6,406 nucleotides of DNA from Blautia sp. (GTDB taxonomy: Bacteria; Bacillota; Clostridia; Lachnospirales; Lachnospiraceae): assembly GCA_017420455.1 (NCBI GenBank), contig JAFOJB010000060.1:1-6406 (forward strand), written 5' to 3'. Position numbers and translations under genes: made by a program. Shown piece by piece: positions 5,684 through 6,406 of the stretch. Positions within the stretch are counted from its first letter, which is position 1; each line of letters opens with the position of its first letter. Under the pieces are notes generated by a model that was given only the letters and a program-made list of their open reading frames with translations, ran no database searches and was not told the origin of the DNA.

Positions 5684-6406
5684 GAATGATTTTTTCTCTC
5701 CTCCCGTCCGCTTTCCAGAACCTCCAGGAAGGCCTCAAAGCGGGTTCTGATCTGTCCGTCAGGACAGTTTCTCCTGTCAATGGCGTCCCCGTCAAGGATC
5801 AGCATCGGTTTTCCCAGCTCCTTCATCTTCTCTTTCAGGAGCATGACCCCGCCCGAGGACTGCCTGCAGCCCCAATGGCAGAATTCCACCACCCCGTCCG
5901 GATCAAATTCCTGCACCATCCGGGCTATGGCTTCTGTCTTCCTCTCAAAATTACCGTTATATATATTCAGGAGCATTTTTCTGGCCAGCGCCTCCAGAGG
6001 ATGCTTCTCATCCATCATCTCTGTATAGTCCAGGTCAAAATCCCCGCCGGCAATGGTCACCCTCTCCCCGAAATTCAGATATTCCCGGAGCGCATGCTGA
6101 TCAAAAGGTTCAATATGTATCCAGAAAAGCCTCTTTTCATCAGAAAGAGGGTATGCGTCGATCTCTCTGTCCATCTGCGCAAAGAATTCCTCTGTCCATT
6201 CCTTTCCGATATCCAGATGCGTCGCGAAAAGCTGGAACATGACCAGAGATAAGGTATTGGGATACTTGTGCGTCATCCTTTTTTTCAGAAAAGACAGGTA
6301 ATGCTGTTTGGAACGGTTTTCCCTGCGGATCGTCTCGGAAAGCTCCTCCATGGAAAGCTTTTTCCCGGTCTTCTCCTCCAGCAGGCAGATCAGCTCCTTC
6401 AGCTGA
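5680..6406 (-). CDS. 2-hydroxyacyl-CoA dehydratase family subunit, C-terminal part (5' end off the window)
   Basis: In total, 241 residues are visible, and the frame is open to the right edge. It begins QLKELICLLEEKTGKKLS upstream of an internal Met, so the gene is partial and the ATG at 6351 is not the start. Family features are the helical LEEKTGKKLS...N lead, the FCHWGCRQSSGG cluster-binding region (Cys about 176 and 180 of the visible part), ILDGDAIDRRNCPDGQIRTRFEAFLE near the end, and a short basic tail. HgdB/HGD-D proteins bind a [4Fe-4S] cluster next to the acyl-CoA. They dehydrate (R)-2-hydroxyacyl-CoA by a ketyl-radical route after activation, or act as related reductases. It ends inside the start codon of the activator fusion (ATGA), so the two probably act together. 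The end motif is shared with the dehydratase half of the fusion, so the two genes are paralogous subunits. The substrate cannot be told. Confidence 0.88.
   Translation of the reverse strand, partial: QLKELICLLEEKTGKKLSMEELSETIRRENRSKQHYLSFLKKRMTHKYPNTLSLVMFQLFATHLDIGKEWTEEFFAQMDREIDAYPLSDEKRLFWIHIEPFDQHALREYLNFGERVTIAGGDFDLDYTEMMDEKHPLEALARKMLLNIYNGNFERKTEAIARMVQEFDPDGVVEFCHWGCRQSSGGVMLLKEKMKELGKPMLILDGDAIDRRNCPDGQIRTRFEAFLEVLESGREERKNHS

Noticed and set aside
1..6406. CRISPR array, insertion sequence or toxin-antitoxin genes
   Set aside because: No regularly spaced repeats, transposase motifs, terminal inverted repeats or paired small toxin/antitoxin genes were seen.

Overview
The window looks like chromosomal DNA from an anaerobic, low-to-mid GC Firmicute, most likely a gut clostridium of the Lachnospiraceae type. 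This is inferred from an oxygen-sensitive 2-hydroxyacyl-CoA dehydratase/activator locus, a Gram-positive Cna-B repeat surface protein, purine-rich Shine-Dalgarno sites, a Firmicute-type tRNA-Gln, and thiN used for thiamine diphosphate synthesis. The species cannot be named from sequence alone. All protein genes are on the minus strand; only the tRNA is on the plus strand.

Layout, read in the minus-strand direction of transcription from the right edge. (1) 5680-6406: the C-terminal 241 residues of a 2-hydroxyacyl-CoA dehydratase (HgdB/HGD-D family) subunit. It overlaps the next gene by ATGA. (2) 3821-5683: a 620-residue fusion of a second dehydratase-type half (about residues 1-335) with a complete HgdC/BadF-type activator ATPase (about 357-616). 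The two genes together look like a compact ATP-driven, [4Fe-4S]-dependent radical reduction or dehydration module, substrate unknown. (3) 3657-3820: a gap with 11-base direct repeats and a strong hairpin but no gene. (4) 3552-3623: tRNA-Gln with anticodon CUG on the plus strand, with a clear promoter and terminator. (5) 2754-3458: thiN, thiamine pyrophosphokinase. (6) 2208-2753: a strong sigma-A-type promoter followed by a leader of about 480 nt. The leader holds a possible 32-codon ORF and alternative hairpins. (7) 1-2207: a secreted multi-domain Cna-B adhesin or pilin-like protein, cut by one in-frame TAG at 996-998. The frame stays open for 331 more codons, up to the left edge.

The two main points of interest are the dehydratase-activator fusion, with its long charged linker inside the dehydratase half, and the single amber codon in the surface protein. 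That amber sits where two sibling repeats have CAG (Gln). The adhesin could be a decayed gene, a strain-variable switch, a site of read-through, or a sequencing error. Sequence alone cannot separate these.
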